NCBI GenBank assembly: GCA_900754955.1
Contig: CAAEEV010000107.1
Coordinates: 1 to 20,284, forward strand
Reading direction: 5' to 3'
Length of the DNA stretch: 20,284 bases
Source of the DNA: Eggerthellaceae bacterium
Lineage (GTDB): Bacteria > Actinomycetota > Coriobacteriia > Coriobacteriales > Eggerthellaceae
This document shows positions 1 through 7,003 of this stretch, piece after piece. Position numbers and translations under genes: made by a program. Numbering within the stretch: the first letter of the stretch is position 1; each line of letters starts with the position of its first letter. The notes under the pieces were generated by a model, which was not told where the DNA came from, did no database searches, and saw only the letters and a program-made list of their open reading frames with translations.

Positions 1-34
1 AGCCCGCGATCGAGCCGCAGCCCGCGCGCTCCTA

Positions 35-1636
35 CTACGAGCGCGTGTTCTCGTCGCCGGTGTCGTTCATGAGGTTGGCGATGCTGCGTCCGATCTGCTC
101 GCCGATGCGGCCGGCGGCATGGGTTGCCGCGCTGCCCGCCGCCGCGCCGAGGAAGTCGCGGCCTGCTTCGATCAGCACGTCGCGGTCGGCTTCGTCGGCG
201 TTGCGCGCTGCTTCGCGGAGGAATCTCGCCGCGCGATTCTTGTCAACGAGCAGATCGCGCGCGTTTTCGGCCCCCGATGCTTCGATGGCGCGGAACAGCG
301 CGTCGACGATGCGCGCCCGATCCTCGTCATCGTAGCGCCCAAGCCAATCCTGCAGCGACTTCGCCATGATCGCGGTCGAGGTCGGTAGGGCGTCGAGGTA
401 CGAGAAGTCGGTGAGAGAGCTGTTGACCTCCCACGAGAACACGCTGTGCTGATCGAGGCCGTGTGCGCTGCTGCGCACAACGCGCGGCTCGGTGGGCGCG
501 TGCAGCAGGATGCCGACGATCGATTCGGCGGGCACGATCTTGCGGAAACGCTCGAGGATCGGGGTGGAAGCGCGGTCGGTTGTGCGGTCGGATGCGCGAT
601 TTGTCGCACCAGCGGCAGCGCCATTGCGCGCCGCCCTGCTCGTGCGGCCGGGCGCTCCGTCGGCTGCGCCGTGGCGCGCCGCCTTGTTTGCGCGATCAAC
701 CGTGCGGTCGGCTGCGCCATTGCGCGCCGTCCTGCTTGCGCCGCTGGTTGCATCGTCGACCGCACTGCGCCCCATCGTGCCGAGCGCGCTACGGCTTTCA
801 GCTCCGTCTGCGCCGCGGCATGTCTCGCCGTCTGCGCTGTGCTGCGCCGCTGTTTCAGCGTTTTCGCGCACGTCTTCCTTGAAGCCAGGTCCGTCGAGGT
901 TGTATACGCGTACGATGCGATTCTGCACGTCGGCGGGCGCATGGAGCGCTGCATACTCGGCGAGGTTGCCACCCTTTGAGTGTCCTCCAACTATGATGCG
1001 TTCGGGAAGGTAGGGCGCCGCCGCCGCAAGGTAGCGCGAAGCCTGATCCTGCGCGGGCACGGGCATGGCGTACGCCATGTTGAAGTCTTCCTTCCATCCG
1101 ACGATCGACTCGTCGGTGCCGCGAAACCCCACGAAAGCGAACATATCGCGGTAGAAGAACGTCATCGCTGCGAATTGCATCTCGCGAGCAGGGTCGAACT
1201 CGCTCAGGTAGAGGCCGACCTCCACCGCGCGGAAGCGAGGACTTGCCGCCAAGGCGAACAGGTTGCGCTTGATCTTCTCGGGGTTGAGGCCCGTGAACAT
1301 GGTGGGGAAGTTCTCGGCGCGCAGCAGGTCGCGCAGGGGCACGGTGGCGGCAACGGGCTTCGCGTCATCCGCTGCGCCGATGTGCAGTAGTTGCGCGAGC
1401 CGCTTGAGGCCGCGTGCACGGGAGGAGGCGCGTTGTTTTCCGTCGTCTTCCGTAATCGGCAGAAGCGGGATGGCGCCTTCGCCGCGCACCATGCACAGCT
1501 GCGAGAGCGCAGCCGCATCGACGGGGTTGAACGGGACGTCCTCGAACGGCGCGAGCTGCTGCTCGAGGTAGTCGATGAGGTGGATCGGCGTATCGTCGGC
1601 GGTCCAGAGGTCGTTTGCGCTGGAGTCGGTGTTCAT
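35..1636 (-). CDS. DUF2974 (Mbeg1-like) alpha/beta-hydrolase-fold protein with low-complexity insert
   Basis: A 533-residue protein whose core looks like the DUF2974/Mbeg1-like branch of the lipase-type alpha/beta hydrolases. The nucleophile-elbow motif GGHSKGGN lies at residues 217-224 (candidate nucleophile Ser220), followed by YNLDGPGF near 245-252. Upstream, FVGFRGTDESIVGWKEDFN (about 168-186) fits the oxyanion/strand region of the family. Residues about 260-357 are an Ala/Arg/Thr/Asp-rich low-complexity insert that splits the fold before the C-terminal half. The start is the ATG at 1636, preceded by GAAAGGA at good spacing; an in-frame TTG upstream has no such support. No signal peptide or membrane segment is visible, so it is probably cytoplasmic. 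The substrate is unknown; members are annotated as putative lipases. It stands alone, divergent from nothing recognisable on its right. Confidence 0.8.
   Translation of the reverse strand: MNTDSSANDLWTADDTPIHLIDYLEQQLAPFEDVPFNPVDAAALSQLCMVRGEGAIPLLPITEDDGKQRASSRARGLKRLAQLLHIGAADDAKPVAATVPLRDLLRAENFPTMFTGLNPEKIKRNLFALAASPRFRAVEVGLYLSEFDPAREMQFAAMTFFYRDMFAFVGFRGTDESIVGWKEDFNMAYAMPVPAQDQASRYLAAAAPYLPERIIVGGHSKGGNLAEYAALHAPADVQNRIVRVYNLDGPGFKEDVRENAETAAQHSADGETCRGADGAESRSALGTMGRSAVDDATSGASRTARNGAADRTVDRANKAARHGAADGAPGRTSRAARNGAAAGATNRASDRTTDRASTPILERFRKIVPAESIVGILLHAPTEPRVVRSSAHGLDQHSVFSWEVNSSLTDFSYLDALPTSTAIMAKSLQDWLGRYDDEDRARIVDALFRAIEASGAENARDLLVDKNRAARFLREAARNADEADRDVLIEAGRDFLGAAAGSAATHAAGRIGEQIGRSIANLMNDTGDENTRS
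566..859 (-). repeat. Intragenic low-complexity Ala/Arg-rich repeat insert
   Basis: Within the DUF2974 gene the coding sequence becomes a run of imperfect repeats rich in GC-only codons. In protein terms units such as RTARNGAADR, KAARHGAADG and RAARNGAAAG recur about every 14-16 residues. The reading frame is kept, and a normal domain sequence resumes at about residue 358. This is seen directly; the idea that it arose by repeat expansion is inference. Confidence 0.7.
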
Positions 1637-1836
1637 GCGGCGTCCTTTCGCCATCCAAAGCAAAAGGTATGCCCTGGTTCAGCTCTTACGACTATTGTAC
1701 GGCTCAAGGGTCGGCGTTTCATGGAGCGTCGATGTTCATGTTGCGCGCGCGATGGCTTGAGCTCGCGTTTCGTTCGCACAGACCGCCACCTGCTCGCACC
1801 GTGCGTCGCACGGCGCACGGTGCGAGTGCGCTGTCG

Positions 1837-2054
1837 CAGCACCGCATTCCATATCGCTGAAATGCTGCGTTTCCTGCCGTTGCAACGTTACATCCGCCGT
1901 TGCCGCAGCATCACGCCTCTTGCCGCTGCAGCGCCGCATCCCATGCCGCTCTCATGTTCCCGCAGCACCGTATTCCCCGCTGTAGCAGCCCGCATTCCTC
2001 CGCTGCCACAACGCCGTATTCCCCGCTGCTGCAACATCGCGTCCTCTACTGCTG
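1837..2054. repeat. Degenerate 23-bp tandem repeat array
   Basis: Nine imperfect 23-base units can be laid end to end: starts at 1837, 1860, 1883, 1906 and 1929, then an 11-base spacer (1952-1962), then 1963, 1986, 2009 and 2032. Units typically begin CAGC or CAAC, hold a centre like CCGTATTCCCC and end in GCTG. The best-matching copies share CCGTATTCCCCGCTG (1968-1982 and 2014-2028). The last unit ends six bases before the extended parS palindrome. It is not CRISPR-like, because there are no unique spacers. Confidence 0.65.
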
Positions 2055-2060
2055 CTTCGC

Positions 2061-2082
2061 GAATGTTTCACGTGAAGCATTC
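2061..2082. other. parS-like site (ParB binding), one mismatch
   Basis: The 16-base core TGTTTCACGTGAAGCA (2064-2079) differs at one base from the chromosomal parS consensus TGTTTCACGTGAAACA. It sits in a 22-bp near-palindrome flanked by GAA and TTC, followed by GTTCGC, exactly as at the two perfect sites at 12.6-12.9 kb. ParB/Spo0J family proteins bind parS to organise origin segregation. The shared flanks make chance occurrence unlikely. Confidence 0.8.
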
Positions 2083-2195
2083 GTTCGCAATTTCGCGCGT
2101 TCGCTGTCCGCTACGCATTCGCAACCTGCCACGCGTCCGCATGCTTCTCCGCATGCGAAACAATGCCTATAGAAACGGGCCCCGTTTAAGCCACG

Positions 2196-2285
2196 CGCAA
2201 AAACACCCCCTTCGCGTCGTCCGACGTCTTCTGCTTTTCGGGCTTCACGTCCGAAAGCGAGGACGACGCACGCGCGAAGGGGGTG
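2196..2285 (-). terminator. Long structured intrinsic terminator of the MoaE-like gene
   Basis: Reading the minus strand, CACCCCCUUCG pairs with CGAAGGGGGUG, and CGUCGUCC pairs with GGACGACG, with a six-base bulge on the 5' side only. This gives a 19-bp stem. The apical part can form a further hairpin (GCUUUCGG with CCGAAAAGC). A UUUUU run follows directly. The stem lies 36 bases past the stop at 2321. It is unusually large for a simple terminator. Confidence 0.8.
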
Positions 2286-2320
2286 CGCTCTCACGCGATG
2301 TCAGCAGGTTTCCGCGCTTC

Positions 2321-2716
2321 TTACGCGAAAACCTCCTTCTCAACCACGAGCTCGTTCTTGATCTTGCCGACGAGCTTCTGCAGCGCATCGATCACGTGCG
2401 GGCGGATGTCGCCGCCGATCAGCACGTACATGAGGGAGTCGCCCACGCTGCACACGCCCTCGTTGAGCCAGGTGCGCACGTAGTAGATGCCTTCCCACGT
2501 GAGCGCCTCCTCGACGGCGGCCGCGAGGCCCGCCTCGTCATACGAGAACTCGACCTGGGCAACCTCGCCCAGGTCCTCGACGCCCTCGCGCACCTGGGCC
2601 TTCGGCGTGATGCGCACCACGCCGTTGTGCGTGAGGAACATGCCGCACTGGGCAGCCTTCGGATCGGCCTTTGCTTCGGCGAGCCACTGGTCCATCGACG
2701 GTTCTTGCTTTGCCAT
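2321..2716 (-). CDS. MoaE-like molybdopterin synthase catalytic-subunit homologue (divergent)
   Basis: A 131-residue soluble protein. The segment from about 77 to 127 (IYYVRTWLNEGVCSVGDSLM, then a GGDIRPHV-type stretch and a lysine-rich helix) follows the MoaE pattern, in which a small beta-rich fold carries a RIGxLxxGD-like turn and an AHR-like motif before a helix. MoaE, with MoaD thiocarboxylate, puts the dithiolene sulfurs into molybdopterin. It differs from classical MoaE: the AHR motif is replaced by GGDIRPH, and the two catalytic lysines cannot be placed by eye although several lysines lie at 114-127. The start is the ATG at 2716 after GAAAGGA; a GTG five codons upstream is the alternative. 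No other moa gene lies nearby, so a role in cofactor synthesis is inference from family resemblance. Confidence 0.6.
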   Translation of the reverse strand: MAKQEPSMDQWLAEAKADPKAAQCGMFLTHNGVVRITPKAQVREGVEDLGEVAQVEFSYDEAGLAAAVEEALTWEGIYYVRTWLNEGVCSVGDSLMYVLIGGDIRPHVIDALQKLVGKIKNELVVEKEVFA

Positions 2717-2979
2717 GATTCGTCCTTTCACCTTGTCTGGCAGCTACGTCGTTTGAAGAAACGTTCTCGCCATATTCGTACGCTTCGAGACGGGCGCCGC
2801 CTTTGCGCTCCGCTTGCCTGCGTTGCAGGGGTGGGGCGAAGGCGCGCGGGACTTCCCGTCTGCGAGTATGCAATTGAACCTGCGCGATGCGGGAAAAGGA
2901 ACTCGACGCAGGTATTATCTTCAAACGAGAGTAAGTATATTGCATTTCATGCCATGCGGAAGGATAAATCGCTTCGCGG

Positions 2980-3195
2980 GACGGGTTGTGCGCGCAAAAT
3001 GCGGAAAATCACCGAAGTATTTCAGCACAAGGTGGAGAGGGGGCGTTTCGGGGTGCGAAGAGGGCGTTTTATTCAACAATATTGTCGATATTGTTGAATA
3101 AAACGAGTGAGAAGACGGCGCTGAGAACGGTTTGCCGCGTAACGTCTGGGTACTTCGGTGATTTTCGCGCATATTTTCGGAATAACGTGTCCGCG
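2980..3195. repeat. Intergenic repeat element A with terminal inverted repeats
   Basis: The left arm contains GGAAAATCACCGAAGTAT (3003-3020). The right arm (3151 onward) contains its inverse TACTTCGGTGATTTTCG, followed by ATTTTCGGAATAACGTG and TCCGCGCCG. The same arms in the same order occur in element B at 16878-17085, with nearly the same total length, while the interiors differ. Arms are about 40-45 bases and imperfect. No open frame is carried. It resembles a MITE-like or structural intergenic repeat. Confidence 0.65.
3065..3105. repeat. Perfect 18-bp AT-rich inverted repeat at the centre of element A
   Basis: CGTTTTATTCAACAATAT (3065-3082) is followed by TGTCG and its exact reverse complement (3088-3105). 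Its AT content is very unlike the surrounding GC-rich DNA. The midpoint, 3085, falls almost exactly at the middle of element A. It could be a regulator operator, a recombination site or a terminator-like hairpin. Confidence 0.7.
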
Positions 3196-3650
3196 CCGTT
3201 GCCTTCTCGTTCCCAGCACCTGGAGGTACGCTGGCTCGCATGTCGCTGCTTCGCACCAGTTGCCTTAACCGCGCTACCTGTCCTCCTCGCGCCACTTGCC
3301 CCGCCCGCCCTGCGCTCGCTTCCGCGCACCATCACTCCGCATCGCTCGTACTGTCCCGCGTCGCCCACTCCGCCTGCGCCGTTGCGCTTCCCGCACGCCC
3401 GCACCCGCACCGCGCCTCCTCCTGCATGTCGCCGTTTCGCGCTGGTCGTCCCGCCCGCGCCGCTCGCTCCTGCACATCCGCGCCAACCGTGGCGTTCGCA
3501 CCGCTCCGCTCCCCGTATTCGCCCGCACCGCCTTGCCGCCCGCGCCCCTCCCGCGCGCCGCCCACCCTACCCGTGCCGTCCACCCCACCCGCCCACTCCG
3601 CGCTCCCTCCCGCGTGCGTCTGCCCCACCCCCATCCTGCTCAAAATGTCT
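3196..3650. repeat. C-rich low-complexity stretch
   Basis: The plus strand is dominated by C over G for about 450 bases, with CGC and CCC words and little A. The first part can be laid out as degenerate 18-base units starting with CGC at 3252, 3270, 3288 and 3306; after that the period is lost. No protein-like frame or RNA gene is evident. Confidence 0.45.
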
Positions 3651-3702
3651 GGAAAACAGGCGCATTTAACATGGCGTAAACAGAAAATCGCCCATGAGCT
3701 GG

Positions 3703-3708
3703 TAGTAT
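3703..3708 (+). promoter_or_regulatory. Possible extended -10 of lysA
   Basis: TGGTAGTAT gives an extended -10 (TG, one base, TAGTAT) about 90 bases before the lysA start. No good -35 is visible at normal spacing, which extended -10 promoters can tolerate. Weak call. Confidence 0.35.
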
Positions 3709-3795
3709 GGCTGCGCTCATATGCTATCTGCGTCCGCGGCGCGCACATTCCGTCTCCTGCGAAGCAGCTGCGGCGTTGTCTCTGAAAGGAAGAAC

Positions 3796-5151
3796 ATGTC
3801 ACTCCCCGCATCCGACCTGAACAAGCAGCCCGACAACCGCACGACGATGGATCTCGGAGCGGTGCTCCCCATGACCGCCGAGGTGCGCGACGATCACCTG
3901 TTCATCGGCGGCGTCGATATGGTCGAGCTCGCGCGCGAACAGGGCACGGCACTCTACGTGTTCGATGAGGCCGACCTGCGTCACCGCATGGAGACCTACC
4001 GCGAGAGCTTCGCCAAGCGCTACGCGAACTCCGGCGTGATCTACGCGTCGAAGGCGTTCCTCAACAAGGAGGTCGTGCGCATGGCGAACGAGGAGGGTCT
4101 CTATCTCGACGTGTCGGGCGGCGGCGAACTCGCTTGCGCGCAGATGGCGGGCTTCCCCATGGAGCGCGTGTTCGTGCACGGCAACAACAAGACGCCGCAG
4201 GAGCTGCGCGAGGCCATCGGCGCGGGTGTGGGTCGCATCGTGGTTGACAGCCGCATCGAGCTGGCGCGCGTGTCCGAGATCGCGGGTGAGCTCGGCGTCG
4301 AGCAGGCAATTTACATGCGCATCACGCCAGGTGTGGAGGCTGACACGCACGAGTACATCCGCACGGGCTGCGAGGACTCCAAGTTCGGCTTCACCATGCT
4401 CGACGACTTCGCGTTCCGCTGCGTGAAAGACGCGCTCGCCGCGCCGAACGTGCGCCTTGCGGGTTTCCACTGCCACATTGGCTCGCAGATCTTCGCGCTG
4501 CACTCGTTCCGCGAGGCTGCGCAGGTGATGGTGGAGTTTGTGGCGCGCGTGCGCGACGAGTACGGCGTCACGGTTGAGGAGCTCGATCTGGGCGGCGGCC
4601 TCGGCGTGGCGTACACCGCCGAGGACCGTCCGTCGTCGATCGACGAGTTTGCCGAGGTCACCACGAAGGCGGTCGTCGACTTCTGCGGCGAGCACGATCT
4701 GCCGCTGCCGCGCCTGTTCGTGGAGCCCGGCCGCAGCCTCGTGGCGAATGCGGGCGTGACGCTGTACACCGTGGGCATCCTCAAGACCCTGCCGAACATC
4801 CGCAAGTATGTGGCGGTTGACGGCGGCATGTCCGACAACATCCGCACGGCGCTCTATCACGCCGACTACGAGCCGACCATCGCGAACAAGGCGGGCCAGC
4901 CGCGCACCGAAATCGTCACGCTGTGCGGCAAGCACTGCGAGAGCGGCGACGCCGTGGTGGTGGACATGCCGCTGCAGCACCCCGATCTCGGCGACATCGT
5001 GTGCGTGTTCGGCACGGGTGCCTACTGCTACACCATGGCGAGCAACTACAACGGTCAGCCGCGCCCCGCGATCGTGTTCGTGAAAGACGGCGAGGCCCGC
5101 GTGACCACGCGTCGCGAAACGTACGCCGATCTGTACGCGCGCGATCTGTAG
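3796..5151 (+). CDS. lysA: Diaminopimelate decarboxylase
   Basis: A 451-residue cytoplasmic PLP enzyme of fold type III (alanine racemase-like barrel plus beta domain). It decarboxylates meso-diaminopimelate to L-lysine, the last step of lysine synthesis. Visible motifs: YASK with the PLP lysine at Lys86; HCHIGSQ at 225-231; the phosphate-binding GGGLG at 266-270; EPGRS at 310-314; CESGD at 381-385 with the active-site cysteine contributed across the dimer; and FGTGAY with Tyr410 near the PLP. Length fits the family. The ATG at 3796 follows GAAAGGA at good spacing; the open frame extends upstream without support. A strong terminator follows 36 bases after the stop, so it is probably transcribed alone and ahead of hom. 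Confidence 0.96.
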   Translation: MSLPASDLNKQPDNRTTMDLGAVLPMTAEVRDDHLFIGGVDMVELAREQGTALYVFDEADLRHRMETYRESFAKRYANSGVIYASKAFLNKEVVRMANEEGLYLDVSGGGELACAQMAGFPMERVFVHGNNKTPQELREAIGAGVGRIVVDSRIELARVSEIAGELGVEQAIYMRITPGVEADTHEYIRTGCEDSKFGFTMLDDFAFRCVKDALAAPNVRLAGFHCHIGSQIFALHSFREAAQVMVEFVARVRDEYGVTVEELDLGGGLGVAYTAEDRPSSIDEFAEVTTKAVVDFCGEHDLPLPRLFVEPGRSLVANAGVTLYTVGILKTLPNIRKYVAVDGGMSDNIRTALYHADYEPTIANKAGQPRTEIVTLCGKHCESGDAVVVDMPLQHPDLGDIVCVFGTGAYCYTMASNYNGQPRPAIVFVKDGEARVTTRRETYADLYARDL

Positions 5152-5187
5152 GGCTTTCGTCGCCGCGCGCACTGAAATAGGTTGAAC

Positions 5188-5228
5188 CAAGGCCGCTTGG
5201 GGTTCCCAGGCGGCCTTGCTGTTTTCGC
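5188..5228 (+). terminator. Intrinsic terminator of lysA
   Basis: CAAGGCCGCTTGGG (5188-5201) pairs with CCCAGGCGGCCTTG (5205-5218), a 14-bp stem with one G-U pair and a three-base loop. CTGTTTTCG follows. Confidence 0.85.
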
Positions 5229-5311
5229 TCTGCCGCACCCCCGCTTCCGCCCCTCGCCACGAGTTTTCTCCGATATGCAGGCCGTTCCTCTGCGGAGGGG
5301 CGAGCACTCTC

Positions 5312-5317
5312 TATAAT
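5312..5317 (+). promoter_or_regulatory. -10 box of the hom promoter
   Basis: A perfect TATAAT lies 145 bases before the hom start and after the lysA terminator. No clear -35 lies 16-18 bases upstream. It implies separate transcription of hom with a leader of about 135 bases. Confidence 0.6.
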
Positions 5318-5371
5318 GGGCGTATTGTTTTCGCAGGACGCGCTCGCGTCGCGTGCTGCGGGCGCGGCTCG

Positions 5372-5399
5372 CGTCGAGCTGTACCCGCACGGCTCGACG
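5372..5399 (+). promoter_or_regulatory. Hairpin in the hom leader
   Basis: CGTCGAGC (5372-5379) and GCTCGACG (5392-5399) form a perfect 8-bp stem with a 12-base loop inside the predicted hom leader. There is no T-run after it, so it is not a terminator. I recognise no known riboswitch. A regulatory role is speculative. Confidence 0.35.
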
Positions 5400-5461
5400 T
5401 TCGTGCGCAAGGACGCCCAGCTGAGGTCGGCTGGCTGAGGAAAGCTGAGGAAAAGGAAATT

Positions 5462-6745
5462 ATGGCAGTGAAGATCGGCTTGGTCGGCACGGGCACCGTC
5501 GGCGGCGGCTGCATCGACATCATCCAGAAGCATCAGGAGAGCTTCAAACGCCACTACGGCATCGACATCGAGCTGGCGCGCGTGTGCTCGCTCAGCCGCG
5601 AGCAGGCTGACGCGCACGGCGTGGGCCACCTGTTCACCGACGACTTCAACGACATCATCAACGATCCCGACATCGATATCGTGGTGGAGCTCATCGGCGG
5701 CACCACCTTCGCGCGCACCGTGGTGATCGGCGCGCTCGAGGCGGGCAAGTGCGTGGTCACGGCGAACAAGGCGCTCATGGCCACCTACGGCAAGGAGGTC
5801 ATGGAAACCGCCGAGCGCATGAACAAGGAGATCGCGTTCGAAGCGAGCGTCGGCGGCGGCATCCCGATCATCGATCCGCTTAAGCACTCGCTCATCGCCA
5901 ACGAGATCACCTCGGTCATGGGCATCGTGAACGGCACCACCAACTACATGCTCACGCGTATGGCCGAGGACGGCATGACTTACGACGACGCGCTTGCCGA
6001 GGCGCAGGCGAAGGGCTTCGCCGAAGCCGATCCGTCGGCCGACGTGGAGGGCTACGACGCGGCGGCGAAGATCGCCATCCTCGCGTCGATCGCGTTCAAC
6101 TCGCGCGTGACCATGGCCGACGTGTATACAAGCGGCATCACCAACATCTCGCCGATCGATCTCGAGGCGGCGGAAGACATGGGCTACGTCGTGAAGCTGC
6201 TGGCGCTCGCGCATCGCACCGAGCGCGGCGTCGACGTGCGCGTGCATCCCACCATGCTGCCCGCCGAGCACCAGCTCGCGAAGGTGAACGGCGTGTACAA
6301 CGCCATCTACGTGACGGGCGACTTCGTGGGCGACACGATGTTCTTCGGCGAAGGCGCGGGCGCGGGTGCCGCGGCAAGCGCCGTCATGGGCGACGTGCTC
6401 GAGGTGGCGCGCCACCTGCAGCAGGGCATCGATCCCATCGTGGGCTGCACCTGCACCGACGAGCTGCCCATCCTGCCGATGGAGGAGCTCTCGATGCGCT
6501 ACTACATCCGCTTCTCCGTGGCCGACCGCCCGGGCGTGCTCGCGGCGATGGCGGGCGTGTTCGCCGATCACGACGTAAGCGTGCACTCCGTCATGCAGCG
6601 CGGCCAGGCGAACGCCGACACGGTGGAGATCGTCTACATCACGCACACCGCGCAGGAGCGCGCGATCCGCGAGGTCATCGACGACATCCGCAACCTCGGC
6701 GACATCCTCCACGCCACGCCGTCGCTCATCCGCGTGGAAGCGTAG
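5462..6745 (+). CDS. hom: Homoserine dehydrogenase
   Basis: A 427-residue enzyme that reduces aspartate semialdehyde to homoserine with NAD(P)H, the branch point to methionine and threonine. The N-terminal Rossmann motif GLVGTGTVGGG is at 6-16; ANKAL at 101-105 has the catalytic-site lysine 103; VNGTTNYML is at 156-164; and GYDAAAK at 197-203 ends in the second conserved lysine. A C-terminal ACT domain spans about 347-427 (FSVADRPGVLAAMAG), the usual site for feedback control by threonine. It is the monofunctional form, with no aspartate kinase fused. The ATG at 5462 follows AAAAGGAAATT. Homoserine feeds the metA and metY products encoded in the same window. No thrB or thrC is adjacent. Confidence 0.96.
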   Translation: MAVKIGLVGTGTVGGGCIDIIQKHQESFKRHYGIDIELARVCSLSREQADAHGVGHLFTDDFNDIINDPDIDIVVELIGGTTFARTVVIGALEAGKCVVTANKALMATYGKEVMETAERMNKEIAFEASVGGGIPIIDPLKHSLIANEITSVMGIVNGTTNYMLTRMAEDGMTYDDALAEAQAKGFAEADPSADVEGYDAAAKIAILASIAFNSRVTMADVYTSGITNISPIDLEAAEDMGYVVKLLALAHRTERGVDVRVHPTMLPAEHQLAKVNGVYNAIYVTGDFVGDTMFFGEGAGAGAAASAVMGDVLEVARHLQQGIDPIVGCTCTDELPILPMEELSMRYYIRFSVADRPGVLAAMAGVFADHDVSVHSVMQRGQANADTVEIVYITHTAQERAIREVIDDIRNLGDILHATPSLIRVEA

Positions 6746-6794
6746 AGCGAAAACGGGCGCGGCGCATGCGCGCGCTCATGCGAACGAGAAACGA

Positions 6795-6830
6795 AACGGG
6801 ACCCCGACGTGCGATCGTCGGGGTCCCGTT
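6795..6830. terminator. Terminator between convergent hom and rsr
   Basis: A perfect 15-bp stem (6795-6809 with 6816-6830; core GGGACCCCGACG) closes a six-base loop. It lies 50 bases past the hom stop. The plus-strand T-run is weak, but the minus strand has CGTTTCGTTTC after the stem, so it may serve both directions. Confidence 0.7.
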
Positions 6831-7003
6831 GCATGTGGGGTGGGGGAGGCGAGCAGAAGAGGGGCGACGCGAAGAGGCGTTGCGGAAGGCGGGCGGTGCG
6901 AGCGGCGTCGGGCTGTGAGTCCTGCGGACGCGTCGCGCGGCGCACGCCGCGGTCGCACCCTAGCCGCGTCCCTCCGTGAACGTACTCCAGGCCCGCACCC
7001 CGC

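Larger units (their letters stand above)
1637..2195. other. Gene-free stretch with tandem array and parS
   Basis: About 560 bases lie between the start of the DUF2974 gene and the terminator of the MoaE-like gene. Open frames here lack ribosome sites and recognisable protein sequence. The stretch holds the 23-bp degenerate array (1837-2054) and the imperfect parS (2061-2082). A short hairpin, GCACCGTGCG with CGCACGGTGC, lies at about 1796-1824. Confidence 0.6.
2717..3795. other. 1.1 kb gene-free stretch upstream of lysA
   Basis: No frame here has a ribosome site and protein-like sequence together. It contains repeat element A with its central AT-rich palindrome (2980-3195), a strongly C-rich low-complexity stretch (3196-3650) and the probable lysA promoter region (about 3660-3795). 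Confidence 0.6.

Noticed and set aside
1837..2054. CRISPR array
   Set aside because: Units are contiguous and degenerate with no unique spacers, and no cas gene is present.
1391..3097. 568-codon plus-strand open frame
   Set aside because: It crosses the antisense of the DUF2974 gene, the 23-bp array, parS and the antisense of the MoaE-like gene, and has no protein-like features.
3799..6712. Long minus-strand frames opposite lysA and hom
   Set aside because: They are His/Arg/Ala-rich shadows of well-identified enzymes.
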